Source: Candidatus Celaenobacter antarcticus
GTDB lineage: Bacteria > Cloacimonadota > Cloacimonadia > JGIOTU-2
Reading direction: 5' to 3'
Length of the DNA: 63,906 nucleotides
Assembly (NCBI GenBank): GCA_030765865.1
Contig: JAVCDK010000152.1
Coordinates: forward strand, 1-63,906
Shown: positions 42,733 through 52,144 of the stretch, in pieces
How positions within the stretch are numbered: position 1 is the first letter of the stretch
How the letters are laid out: the number at the start of each line of letters is the position of its first letter
Notes under the pieces: model-generated
Database searches by the model: none
What the model was told of the DNA's origin: nothing
Seen by the model: only the letters and a program-made list of their open reading frames with translations
Program-made: the position numbers and the translations under genes

Positions 42733-44236
42733 AGGGAAAAAACTATTACAAGGCTCATTATTTAGTCTTATTAAGACAATATTACTAATAGTAATCGGAT
42801 TCTTCATGCTTCCATTTTTAATTCATAATCTTGGAGACAAAACGTATGGACTATGGGTTCTTGTAATGACTTTTATTGACTACTATATACTTCTTAGAAT
42901 GGGATTTAGTTCAGCAACGTCAAGACATCTTGCCCGAGCAGTTGGCGTAAAAGATACAGAAGAAATGTCAAAAATTTCAAGCACAGCTTTTTTTTTATAT
43001 CTTATAATATCTTTTCTAATGATTATTTTAACTATTATACTAATTTTCATTTCTGGCATTATTGTAAAAAATTCTCAAAACCTTAAATTATTTCAGAAAA
43101 TAATCTTAGTATTAGGTATCAACACTGCTATTTCACCTCCGTTTAGTGTGTTTGGAGCAATACTATATGCTCATATGAGATATAAAATATCAGCATTATT
43201 AAATATACTCACATTGATACTAAAGAATGTTCTAATTTATATATTTATTAGTAATAATTGTGGCCTTTTTAGCATTTCACTTATTTATTTATTTTGTAAT
43301 GTATTATATTCATCTTTATTATTTATATATGTTAAAATAAATTTTAATTATATAAAAATTAGAATTAAACTTTTTAGAAAAAAAACGTTTAAAACTCTTT
43401 TTTCATACTCTCTTTTTACGTTTATAGATCAAATAGCAGACAAGCTTAGATATAAAGTTGATACTATAGTAATTACAGCCTTTATAGGATTAACTGCAAT
43501 CACCCATTATAATGTGGGTTATAGTTTAATAATGTATTACATGATGATTGTAACTAAATTATTTACAAGATTTGAAACATACGTAAGTCAAGAAGAGGGA
43601 AGAGGTAATTATAAATCAATCAGAGAAAAGTTTATGTTTATTACTAAAATTTCAACTTTTATATCAGTATTCTTTGGCTTTTCAATGATTTATTATGGTA
43701 GACCCTTTATCAACAGGTGGATGGGAATTGGATATGATGATTCTTATTATATTCTTATAATTTTAGCAGTTTCCACCATTTTTCTCTTAGCACAATATCC
43801 TACCACAAGTGTGCTTTACGGAATTTCAAAGAATAAATTTTGTGCATATACAAATATAATTGAGGGAATATTTAATGTGATCATCAGTATAATTTTAGTA
43901 AAATATTTCGGTCTAATAGGAATTGCAATTGGGACAGCTATTCCTATGTTGATTATGAAATTAATTTTCCAGCCAATATACATAACTAAAATACTAAATT
44001 TAAATTTTAAATATTACTATAAAAATTTTATCTTAAATTTTATAAATTCAACTTCAATTTTATTGGTTTATTTTTTTATAACAAATTGGTTTATTAGATC
44101 TACTTATAGAAGTATTTTTATCATTGGATTTTTCCAGTTAGTTTTTTTCATTACTATTAGTTACCAATTTTATTTTAAGAAAAAAGAAAAAGAAAAATTT
44201 ATACAACTTTTTAAATCATTAAAAATAGTTAAGTGA
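42725..44236 (+). CDS. Polysaccharide flippase (Wzx/MATE-like)
   Basis: 503 residues from the ATG at 42725, with AGAGGA just before it. Twelve or more hydrophobic helices and family features such as GFFMLPFLIHNLGDKTYGLW near the start and FETYVSQEEGRGNY in the middle mark a polysaccharide transporter of the Wzx type. It would flip undecaprenyl-linked repeat units to the periplasm. The DNA here is strongly AT-rich compared with the first 15 kb, and Lys, Ile and Phe dominate, which suggests acquisition from elsewhere. Confidence 0.85.
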   Translation: MDRGKKLLQGSLFSLIKTILLIVIGFFMLPFLIHNLGDKTYGLWVLVMTFIDYYILLRMGFSSATSRHLARAVGVKDTEEMSKISSTAFFLYLIISFLMIILTIILIFISGIIVKNSQNLKLFQKIILVLGINTAISPPFSVFGAILYAHMRYKISALLNILTLILKNVLIYIFISNNCGLFSISLIYLFCNVLYSSLLFIYVKINFNYIKIRIKLFRKKTFKTLFSYSLFTFIDQIADKLRYKVDTIVITAFIGLTAITHYNVGYSLIMYYMMIVTKLFTRFETYVSQEEGRGNYKSIREKFMFITKISTFISVFFGFSMIYYGRPFINRWMGIGYDDSYYILIILAVSTIFLLAQYPTTSVLYGISKNKFCAYTNIIEGIFNVIISIILVKYFGLIGIAIGTAIPMLIMKLIFQPIYITKILNLNFKYYYKNFILNFINSTSILLVYFFITNWFIRSTYRSIFIIGFFQLVFFITISYQFYFKKKEKEKFIQLFKSLKIVK

Positions 44237-44297
44237 GACTTGAAAATAAATTATCAATAAATTTGACATTTATGAATAATTATTTCTTTAAGCAATT

Positions 44298-45557
44298 ATG
44301 TTTAGTAAATTTACATTAAACAGATTTAAAAATTACTTTATAATAGTTTATATTATTTTAATTGGATGCATAATTATATTAACAGGTTGCACAAAAAAAC
44401 AAGTTAAAAAAAATAAGATCAATATTATCTTCAGATTTGATGATTATTCGGCTTTAAGTTCGACAAACTTAGAATTAAAAATACTTGATGTTTTCCGCAA
44501 ACATGAAGCTTCAATAACATTTGGAGTTATACCATTTGTATGCTCAGAAAATACGCGTAATCCCTCACCTCAAAAAGTTATTCCCTTAACATCTATGAAA
44601 GCTAACATTCTTAAGAAAGCCTTCGAAGATAGTATATTAGAAGTAGCATTACATGGATACTCTCATAAAACTAATAGCGCTGATTATATGTCAGAGCTTT
44701 CTGGTCTAGACTATAATATTCAAGAAGATAAATTATATAAAGGAAAAAAAAATCTTGAAAATATTATGGGAGCTGGGGTAACTACTTTTATTCCTCCATG
44801 GAATCACTATGACCTAACGACTCTACAAGTTCTTAAGAATTTAGGATTTACTACTCTTTCTGCTAACAGAGATGGAAAAATAACAGAAGAATCCACTATT
44901 CGTCTTCTGCCATGTACCTGCAACATTGCTCAACTGCGAAATGCGGTCAAAGCAGCAAGAAATTCTCCAGATGATAGTCCTGTTATTGTTGTTTTATTCC
45001 ATGAGTATGACTTCAAGGAAATTGATGATTTTGATGGTGAAATTACTTTCAAAGAGTTTTCCGATCTCTTAAAATGGGTTAAATCACAAGAAGATATTCG
45101 TATCCTCTCAATTAAGCAATCAACAAAACTAATAAGCGATCTCGGTACTAAACGCTATATGTTCAATCAGCATATTTCCTCTTTTTTAAATTTGAATATT
45201 GTACCTGCATTCTTACGTAATAAATTTGGAAATCAATACTTTGAAATTAATTCAAAATTAATAAAAATATTTTGGTTTCAGCTTGTCATTTTATTCTCAA
45301 CAATCTTCGTTTTTGCAACACTGATTTCATTCATATTATATTATTTATTTTTTTCAAAATATTTATTTACAAAGAAACTTAGTTTATATGGAAGCTTGTT
45401 AACATTCGTATTTATATCTTATTATACTTTACATGATTTCCATGTCTATTTTAAAGGACTTGCTATTAGTATAGGGATGTTTGGTATTTTAATTGGGATA
45501 TATTTATGCTATTTTTATCTCAAGAGAAAACAAAAAACTTTAAATAAATATCAATAA
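44298..45557 (+). CDS. DUF2334/NodB-like polysaccharide deacetylase, membrane anchored
   Basis: 419 residues. A hydrophobic start ends in ILTGC, a possible lipobox at about residue 31. The next 240 residues match the NodB fold: FRFDDYSA (two Asp), HGYSHKT (HxxxH metal pair), FIPPWNHYD and LLFHEYD-like VLFHEYDF. After about residue 300 three transmembrane helices follow (for example LVILFSTIFVFATLISFILY). This gives an outward-facing deacetylase tethered at both ends. It may trim N-acetyl groups from the exported polymer. It is 61 bases after the flippase. Confidence 0.75.
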   Translation: MFSKFTLNRFKNYFIIVYIILIGCIIILTGCTKKQVKKNKINIIFRFDDYSALSSTNLELKILDVFRKHEASITFGVIPFVCSENTRNPSPQKVIPLTSMKANILKKAFEDSILEVALHGYSHKTNSADYMSELSGLDYNIQEDKLYKGKKNLENIMGAGVTTFIPPWNHYDLTTLQVLKNLGFTTLSANRDGKITEESTIRLLPCTCNIAQLRNAVKAARNSPDDSPVIVVLFHEYDFKEIDDFDGEITFKEFSDLLKWVKSQEDIRILSIKQSTKLISDLGTKRYMFNQHISSFLNLNIVPAFLRNKFGNQYFEINSKLIKIFWFQLVILFSTIFVFATLISFILYYLFFSKYLFTKKLSLYGSLLTFVFISYYTLHDFHVYFKGLAISIGMFGILIGIYLCYFYLKRKQKTLNKYQ

Positions 45558-45628
45558 GATTATTTACAAAAATCAATGAGGTTGAAAAAATATAAATAAA
45601 ATATTATATATAATAAACATAAATCCCA

Positions 45629-46552
45629 ATGAATAATGAAAATATAAAAGTCAGTGTAATAATTCCAGCTTACAATAGCGCAAAATTTATCCGTGAAGCT
45701 GTCGAAAGTGTATCTAATCAAACTCATAAAAATCTTGAAATTATTATTATTGATGATGGCTCCACAGATGACACAAAACAAATAGTGCAAAATTATAATG
45801 ACCGGATCAAATATTTTTACCAGAAAAATGAGGGGGCTGCAGCAGCTAGGAATTTGGGAATAACGAAATCAACAGGGGATTATATAGCTTTTCTTGACGC
45901 TGATGATATATGGGAAAAATATAAAATTGAAAAACAATTATCAATTATAACAAGATATCCAGAATATAAATTTGTCTATTGTGATGTGGATTTTGTAAAT
46001 TCAAACAAAAAAACTATACAGAATTATCCAAGAAAGGTGGAAATACTGAAAGGTGATATTTTGCTGCCTTTCATTAACAAATATTTTTTATTATTACCTA
46101 CAATTATTTTAGATTCTAAGTGTATATCGAAAATTGGTTATTTTAATAAAAATTTAAAGGTCGGAGAAGATTTTGATTTTATACTTAGACTCACAAAAAA
46201 CTATAAAGGTTACGGTATAGGAGAAAAATTATATATGAGGCGAATACATAAAAATAGTTTAAGTAGACAGGATTACAAGCTTGATTCTCAAAACGATATA
46301 TCTATATTAAAAAATTTTATTAAAGAAAATCCTGTTTTCTATAAAAAAAATGAAAAAATTCTTAAGAAGCGATTGTCTGAATTACATTTCAAATTTGGTT
46401 ATAGACTTCTATCAAATAGCAAAAATCTTGAAGCGTTTTATCAATTTCTTGTTTCGCTCAATTGTAGTTTAAATTTTAAATCTATGAAAAATATTTTTCT
46501 CTGTTTTATTCCAAAAAATACACGTGATTATATCAAGAAGAGGAAGCTATGA
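45629..46552 (+). CDS. Glycosyltransferase family 2
   Basis: 307 residues. GT-A fold with VSVIIPAYNSAKFIREAVES at the start, IIIDDGSTDDT (nucleotide binding), GAAAARNLGI, and the DADDIW metal motif, then GEDFDFILRL (catalytic ED). The end carries RRIHKNSLSRQDYK, as in the broken relative at 39990/42106. It transfers a sugar from a nucleotide donor on the cytoplasmic side. The stop overlaps the ATG of the next GT2 gene by four bases. Confidence 0.88.
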   Translation: MNNENIKVSVIIPAYNSAKFIREAVESVSNQTHKNLEIIIIDDGSTDDTKQIVQNYNDRIKYFYQKNEGAAAARNLGITKSTGDYIAFLDADDIWEKYKIEKQLSIITRYPEYKFVYCDVDFVNSNKKTIQNYPRKVEILKGDILLPFINKYFLLLPTIILDSKCISKIGYFNKNLKVGEDFDFILRLTKNYKGYGIGEKLYMRRIHKNSLSRQDYKLDSQNDISILKNFIKENPVFYKKNEKILKKRLSELHFKFGYRLLSNSKNLEAFYQFLVSLNCSLNFKSMKNIFLCFIPKNTRDYIKKRKL

Positions 46553-47454
46553 AAAAAGTTACCGTAATTATTCCAACTTATAATATGGAAAAATATATAA
46601 CAGGGGCAGTCGATAGTGCTTTAAATCAAACATATGAAAATTGTGAAATTATTGTTATTGATGACGGTTCTACTGATAATACATTTAATATACTAAAACG
46701 GTACAATAATAAGATTAGATATATTAAACAAGATAATAAAGGATTAGCTTGTGCTAGAAATGTCGGTATTAAAAAATCTATCGGAGATTATATAGCCCTC
46801 CTAGATGCTGATGATATATGGCTACCCGATCGATTAACAACAGAAGTTAAGATTTTGGATGATTTTCCTGAAGTTGGATTAGTTCATAGTTCTGCTTATT
46901 GGATTAATGAGAATGGAAAAAAATTAACTAATCCTGATGAAAAAAGGAAATACTGCTCAGGTTATATATCTAAATATATTATTTCAAGAAAAAGCAATAT
47001 ATATTGTCCTACAGTTTTGTTCCGCAAATCTTGTGTTGATGATGTTGGAAACTTTGATGCACATCTCACAAAATTAGGTGTAGAAGATAGAGATTTGTGG
47101 TATAGAATAGCTCTAAAATATAAAATCAAATATGTTGATAAACCTTTAGCAAAATATAGGTATAGAGAAGATAGTATGAGTAAGAATATTAAGAAAATGC
47201 AGAAAGCACGTTATTATATGATCAATAAGTATTTTCCAAACAAAAAGTACAAATTGAATATCAAAAGGAGAAAATTGCTATCTGATTTACATCTTTCTCA
47301 GGGAGACGGAATTGCCTGGAGAAATAATAATTATTTGAAAGCAATTATTGAATATATTAAAGCAATAAAATATTTTCCCTTAAACTTTTTCATTTATTAC
47401 CATTTATTAAAAGTGATTATAAAAAAAATAATTAAATTCCAGAAAGGTGTCTAA
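46549..47454 (+). CDS. Glycosyltransferase family 2
   Basis: 301 residues, related to the neighbour. KKVTVIIPTYNMEKYITGAV, VIDDGSTDNT, GLACARNVGI, LLDADDIWLPD and GVEDRDLWYRIALKY (the catalytic ED region) are visible. The overlap with the previous gene and the immediate continuation into a glycerophosphotransferase-like frame point to one operon. Sugar donor and acceptor cannot be told from the sequence. Confidence 0.88.
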   Translation: MKKVTVIIPTYNMEKYITGAVDSALNQTYENCEIIVIDDGSTDNTFNILKRYNNKIRYIKQDNKGLACARNVGIKKSIGDYIALLDADDIWLPDRLTTEVKILDDFPEVGLVHSSAYWINENGKKLTNPDEKRKYCSGYISKYIISRKSNIYCPTVLFRKSCVDDVGNFDAHLTKLGVEDRDLWYRIALKYKIKYVDKPLAKYRYREDSMSKNIKKMQKARYYMINKYFPNKKYKLNIKRRKLLSDLHLSQGDGIAWRNNNYLKAIIEYIKAIKYFPLNFFIYYHLLKVIIKKIIKFQKGV

Positions 47455-47541
47455 ATCATTAATAAAATCAAATATATTGAGAATTGGTGTTTAAAATTTA
47501 GAAAGAAAAAATATGTTATTTTCATTGTTTATAATGAAATT

Positions 47542-48576
47542 ATGTATAGATACTGCAAACCTATTATCGAAGGTTTAAAAAATGACAACAGATTAAGTTT
47601 ATGGATATGCTTTCCTACCCCAAATAAATTTGACAAACAATATTTTAAAGAAATTCTGAAAAAAATTAAAAATGAAGTATTCAATATTCAATATAGAATT
47701 GCAAAATATTTAAAATGGGATTTGATAATATATCCAGACCATGGTCCATGGTTTCGAAAAGATTGCAAAAAAATATATATATCTCACACTATTTGGCGTG
47801 GGCTATATCATCGGAATAAAGGATCCTATAGGTTCAACCCAAAACGTCTTGAAATTTATAATAAAATTTTTATTACAAGTAAGTATTTATATAATAAATT
47901 AGCAAATCTCTTTCCAGAATTTATTTCAATAACTAAACCCGTTGGAAACTTGTTAGCTGACCAATTATTATCTTATACATCGAAATCAGAAGAATTACTT
48001 GAAAAATTACATTTTGACCAAAACAGGAAAACTATTATGGTGATATCTTCATGGAGAAAAAATTCCTTTGCTCAACGTGTAGGAATTCAATTTATTAGTT
48101 TATTACCCAAATTACTAAAAGAGTATAATGTGATTTTTTCTGTTCATCAAAACAATTTTATAAATAAGTATTCGCCTAATATAAATTGGAAAAAAATAAT
48201 GGAAGAATTGAATTATGATAATATGTATTTTGTTAAACAAAGAGAAGATACTTATAAATTTTTAGCAGTCAGTGAATTGCTGATTACTGATTTTACATCT
48301 TTGGGTTTGTTTTATCCTTTATTAGAAAAACCTATTATCTACTATAATAATAAAAATGTTAAATTTTATAAAGAATCTCTGGGTTTAGAGTTAATGAAAT
48401 ATTCATATTGCATTGAGAATTTAAACCATTTATCTAAAGATATAACTAAAGCATTCAATACATTTGATGTGGATAAAATGAAAGAATTAAAAAATAAAAT
48501 TTTCAGTAATGTTGAAAATTCATTATTTTTTTATAAAAAAGAAATTTATAATACCCTAAACCTCCCTATGAATTAG
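47542..48576 (+). CDS. CDP-glycerol glycerophosphotransferase-like protein (TagB/TagF type)
   Basis: 344 residues from the ATG at 47542. YPDHGPWFRKDCKKIYISHT, KPVGNLLADQL and the end motif LLITDFTSLGLFYPLLEKPI (with DFTS) fit the C-terminal GT-B half of poly(glycerol phosphate) polymerases. The frame is open upstream for another 28 codons (from 47458) and reads like a first strand, KKKYVIFIVYNE, but has no ATG, GTG or TTG. An ATT at 47458 sits eight bases after AAAGGTG, so a rare ATT start or a lost ATG is possible. It may add glycerol phosphate or a related group to the polymer. Confidence 0.75.
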   Translation: MYRYCKPIIEGLKNDNRLSLWICFPTPNKFDKQYFKEILKKIKNEVFNIQYRIAKYLKWDLIIYPDHGPWFRKDCKKIYISHTIWRGLYHRNKGSYRFNPKRLEIYNKIFITSKYLYNKLANLFPEFISITKPVGNLLADQLLSYTSKSEELLEKLHFDQNRKTIMVISSWRKNSFAQRVGIQFISLLPKLLKEYNVIFSVHQNNFINKYSPNINWKKIMEELNYDNMYFVKQREDTYKFLAVSELLITDFTSLGLFYPLLEKPIIYYNNKNVKFYKESLGLELMKYSYCIENLNHLSKDITKAFNTFDVDKMKELKNKIFSNVENSLFFYKKEIYNTLNLPMN

Positions 48577-48752
48577 ATAAAATTTATAAGAAAACTCGTA
48601 GATAATAAATATCCGAAACCTTATCAATTATCCAATTGACTCTATTTCATAGAATACTCAGAACAAAGACAGATAAATAATCTCAAGAAAGAAGTGTTAA
48701 ATCCTGCGAAATTCATTATTTGAAGGAAGACAGATTAATAGTAATTTATTTA

Positions 48753-49000
48753 TCAATCAGGGATACCCCAAAAAATTATGAAGCGATATTCTGGGAGTAT
48801 TATGAATAAAGGGTTTGCGGAATTTTTGGGGTGGAAAATTACTTTTAGCGCAACTGATAATTTCTCTCTCACCATGCTGTTGTCACCCTGAGCTGGTCGA
48901 AGGGCCTGTCGCACTTCGAGAACCTCAGTGTGACAATACTTTTAGCTATTATGTTTATATCCTATTCCTTTCTATTCGCATTAGTAATATTCCGTAATAA
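48753..49000 (-). repeat. MITE-like intergenic repeat, copy B (reverse)
   Basis: The core hairpin at 48881-48935 has the ends TGTCACCCTGAG and CTCAGTGTGACA. In reverse orientation the flanks match copy A: CATAATAG beside the core, GCAAACCCTTTATTCA and GGGTATCCCTGA at the far end. The core is 55 bases here against 97 in copy A, which has an extra segment inside. Confidence 0.65.
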
Positions 49001-49061
49001 AAGTCAGAAGTGTCATGATTCTAAAATTTTTGGGGGTATGCATGATTTATTTATCAATAAG

Positions 49062-49090
49062 TTGACAAATAATTTTACATTTTCGAAATA
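49062..49090 (+). promoter_or_regulatory. Candidate promoter of the export/chain-length operon
   Basis: TTGACA (49062-49067) is followed after 17 bases by GAAATA, a weak -10 (49085-49090), about 18 bases before the ATG at 49108. The -35 is perfect, the -10 is not. Confidence 0.4.
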
Positions 49091-49107
49091 AATGTGGAGT
49101 TCTGTAA

Positions 49108-50269
49108 ATGCCCAAAAAATACCTGATCACTTTTTTAATAGCAATTTTGTTTGCAAGCATGCTTTATGCTGGAGGGGTTGAAGTCCCTTTGCAAAAAGAC
49201 GGCATAGATTTTCTTGATAAAGAGAAAGATTTGATAAGTGCCGGCTTAAACAGACTTAATCCTCCCATTAGTGCGGAAGAATACAAATCCTTGCAATTCC
49301 AGGAAGGAAACCTTGATTTCCTATCTGCTGAAGAACGAACTTACTATATAACTGGTGGAGATATACTTATTATTAAATTACCTGCCGAAGAAGAATTCAG
49401 TGAATACGAAGTAAATTTTGAGGGTTATATAACCCTCCCAAAACTGGGAAATTTTAAAGCTGAAGGGCTCACCATTGGTGAATTAGAGAAATCTATCTTT
49501 TTCAGTCTCCCTCTTTATTTACGCAGACAAGAAGAGGTTCAGGTTCAGATAAAAGAGAAGCGAAAATACATTCAGGTCTTGGGTTACGTTGGAGAACCTG
49601 GATGGTACTTATTACCAGAAAATGCCGGAATTCAGGGCGCATTTGTTGCTGCCGGCGGAATGATAGATGGATCAATTTGGAATGAAGTTAACCTCTATAG
49701 AACAACATATAATCTTAAATCTGCTGAAAAAAAAAACAATTCTTGTTGATATGTTTACCTTCCTCACTTCTACTGATTATAATATATTGCCAAAATTAAA
49801 ATCGAAAGATATAATTATTGTACCTATGACTCCCCTAATGGGAACCGTAAAGAGATCACTAGGAGCTTGGACCCCACCACCAGAAAGACTTGAAACTGAT
49901 ACAGAAGACAAAATTCGTGTTGCGGGAAGAGTTGGTAATCCAAGTTTAATTGAACCAATCAAAGGTAGCAATCTACTAGACATATTAATCTCTGCCGGTG
50001 GCACAAGTTCAGATGCTGATCTGCAACATATATTTTTAGTAAAAAAATTGAAAGATGGAAAATATCGTACAAAAGTAGTTGATCTAAAGAAATATATTGA
50101 GGACAAAAACTTTCAGGATATCCCCTATGTTGGAGCTGGTGAAACAATTTATGTGCCGGAAAAAAGAAAAACATTCCTGTATAAAGCATGGAGGGGTTCA
50201 ATCGATTTCCTGAAAGATATGATGTATCTTATTTCTGCATTTACTACTTTGTATTTACTTTCTAGATAA
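49108..50269 (+). pseudogene. Wza-like polysaccharide export protein, frameshifted at an A10 run
   Basis: The first frame (49108-49749) has a signal peptide (MPKKYLITFLIAILFASMLY), then a polysaccharide export domain (YYITGGDILIIKLPAEEEFS; EGYITLPKLGNFKAEGLTIG) and an SLBB domain (VLGYVGEPGWYLLPENAG). At an A10 run (49727-49736) it leaves the frame and stops after NNSC. One base shifted, the sequence goes on with KKTILVDMFTFL, another SLBB domain (RVAGRVGNPSLIEPIKGSN) and a C-terminal helix up to 50269. With A9 the two would be one protein of about 386 residues. The cause may be a real shift, transcriptional slippage on the A-run, or a base-calling error. Role: outer-membrane polysaccharide channel. 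Confidence 0.8.
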
Positions 50270-50275
50270 AAAATT

Positions 50276-50941
50276 ATGAATCCAACAAAAGATATTAAAA
50301 CCTATAATTTTGTAGAATTCAGTCGAATGAACAAAATTGTTTCCAAAGAAATTCAAAGACAAAACGGAAAAACAATTCTCTTAACCAGTGGCGGTAGCAG
50401 TGAAGGTAAAACCTTTATGGCTGTCAATCTGGCTTTGAATTTTATTAAAAATACACCTCAAAGAGTTCTACTTGTTGACATGAATTTAAGGAACCCAGAG
50501 TTGCATAGAATTTTCGGGCTACCAAAAGAACATGGAGTTACGGACATTATCAACGATAAAATTCATTATGAGGATGCCCTTAAAACCACCGATTTCCCTA
50601 ATCTTAAGGTTATTACAAGCGGAACATATGGTGGTATTGTTGCCCAATCCTTTAATGATCTAAGATTTGTTATCGAAGAATTCAGACAATCTGTAGATAT
50701 TGTTATCTTTGAGTCTTCTCCCATATTAGTTTCAAATAGGGGTAACATTGATCCCGCAATACTGAGCTCGCTCATGGATATTGTTCTTCTCGTTGTTCTC
50801 GCTCGGAAATCAAGAAAGATATCGGTTTTAAGGTCCAACGAACTCATTAATCTCGCCGGTGGAATGATTTTTGGTGTGGTGATGAACAACAAATTTATCC
50901 CCAAAGAAAAGGTTAAAAAAGGTGTTTTAGAGGTAAAATAA
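50276..50941 (+). CDS. CpsD/CapB-type BY-kinase-like ATPase
   Basis: 221 residues. Walker A is GGSSEGKTF (about 39-47), Walker A' LLVDMNLRNP, and Walker B IVIFESSP. That is the ATPase of bacterial tyrosine kinases that regulate capsule chain length. The Walker A' Asp is present (VDMN). There is no Tyr cluster at the C-terminus (ends KKGVLEVK), so autophosphorylation of the usual kind is unlikely. It lies between the Wza-like and Wzz-like genes, six and three bases away, and should interact with the latter at the inner membrane. Confidence 0.82.
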   Translation: MNPTKDIKTYNFVEFSRMNKIVSKEIQRQNGKTILLTSGGSSEGKTFMAVNLALNFIKNTPQRVLLVDMNLRNPELHRIFGLPKEHGVTDIINDKIHYEDALKTTDFPNLKVITSGTYGGIVAQSFNDLRFVIEEFRQSVDIVIFESSPILVSNRGNIDPAILSSLMDIVLLVVLARKSRKISVLRSNELINLAGGMIFGVVMNNKFIPKEKVKKGVLEVK

Positions 50942-50944
50942 TTT

Positions 50945-52015
50945 ATGCAACAAATTAATTTAACCGAATATACTGAAGTTCTCAAGGAACATAAGAAACA
51001 GATAGTTATTGTTTTTTTATGCATTTTCATTCCTATTTTCTTTATAAGTTTTGAAATTGTATCCACTTATAAAAGTGAAGCAACCCTTTTTATTGAAAAA
51101 GTGCCATTAAAAACTGAGGAGATCATATTCCGTCGTGGTTCTTCGCGAATTGATATAACCAAGGAAATAATTAGACTGCGCTCCTTTGATTTTACTCAAT
51201 CAGTAGTAAGATCTCTCCCAGAAAAAATCTTTTTCCAATTATACAATGAACTAAGCCTTAAAGAGAGAATAATGCAACGAATAAAAAAAATTCTCGGAAC
51301 TAAGGCTTACAACTCTCTTAAGAAAATATTTGGTAGACCAGCAGTGGAATATAAAAATGACCAAGAGATTGAGAAGAGTGTTTTGCAAAAATTGCCGGAT
51401 ATCAGAAGTATAAAATACCGTGGAGATGGAGTTCTTACAATATCTGCAACAACTCAAGATCCCGAAATATCTTATCAAATTGTTAATGCTTATGCAACAC
51501 TTTGGCAGAGCATGAATCTTCAAGAGAATAAAGAAGATGTAATATCTGCGCGGAAGTTTATTGAGGAAGAATTGGAAACATCATCCCAGAAACTTAATAC
51601 CTCCGAAGACAATTATCTAAAATATAAAATATATATTGGTGTTCCGACATATTATAATTATCAAGAAGAATGGGAAATCGAAAGTGTTGATCCCGAATTG
51701 GCAAGGCTCTCATCAGAAGTAAAATCCTGCCGTGCAAATTATAACGCCTGGTATAACAAATTACGGGAGATACAGATTTGGGAACGGCTTGTAAAAAGTG
51801 ACATTCAGGTGATAGACGTTCCTCAGATTCCAGATAAACCAACCGGTTCGAGTAAAATGAGAACACGTTTAATGGGTTTCATTTTTGCTTTATTCGTTGC
51901 AATTGGATTGCCAATCATGGTTGACTTTTTGAAAGATTATGTGAAAAAGCCAATTGATATCGAAAGACTTCTTAGTGTTCCGGTTGTAGGTGTTATCCCA
52001 AATATGGGAAAATAG
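50945..52015 (+). CDS. Wzz-type chain-length/polysaccharide co-polymerase protein
   Basis: 356 residues. Two transmembrane helices lie at the ends (about 17-38: IVIVFLCIFIPIFFISFEIV; about 303-322: LMGFIFALFVAIGLPIMVDF) with a helical periplasmic part between (including ENKEDVISARKFIEEELETS). Just before the second helix is the Pro-rich IDVPQIPDKPTG. These are typical of polysaccharide co-polymerases that set polymer length. The cytoplasmic tail ends KKPIDIERLLSVPVVGVIPN, as in Wzz/CapA relatives. It partners with the CpsD-like ATPase gene before it. Confidence 0.87.
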   Translation: MQQINLTEYTEVLKEHKKQIVIVFLCIFIPIFFISFEIVSTYKSEATLFIEKVPLKTEEIIFRRGSSRIDITKEIIRLRSFDFTQSVVRSLPEKIFFQLYNELSLKERIMQRIKKILGTKAYNSLKKIFGRPAVEYKNDQEIEKSVLQKLPDIRSIKYRGDGVLTISATTQDPEISYQIVNAYATLWQSMNLQENKEDVISARKFIEEELETSSQKLNTSEDNYLKYKIYIGVPTYYNYQEEWEIESVDPELARLSSEVKSCRANYNAWYNKLREIQIWERLVKSDIQVIDVPQIPDKPTGSSKMRTRLMGFIFALFVAIGLPIMVDFLKDYVKKPIDIERLLSVPVVGVIPNMGK

Positions 52016-52144
52016 TTTATAAACGCCAAGGACTTTTAGAAATAGCTCTTTAAATATTTTTAGGATTCCGACTCGAATGATTTTTAACATACTACACCAT
52101 TTAAAACTTGGAGGTTTTCTCTAAATTTTTTGTTCTAAAATATC

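Larger units (their letters stand above)
48577..49107. other. Intergenic stretch of about 530 bases
   Basis: There is no gene on either strand. It holds the reversed MITE-like repeat (48753-49000) with its hairpin core at 48881-48935. A further partial copy of the repeat's end lies at about 49005-49055 (AAATTTTTGGGGGTATGCAT), followed by a promoter candidate for the export operon. Confidence 0.6.
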
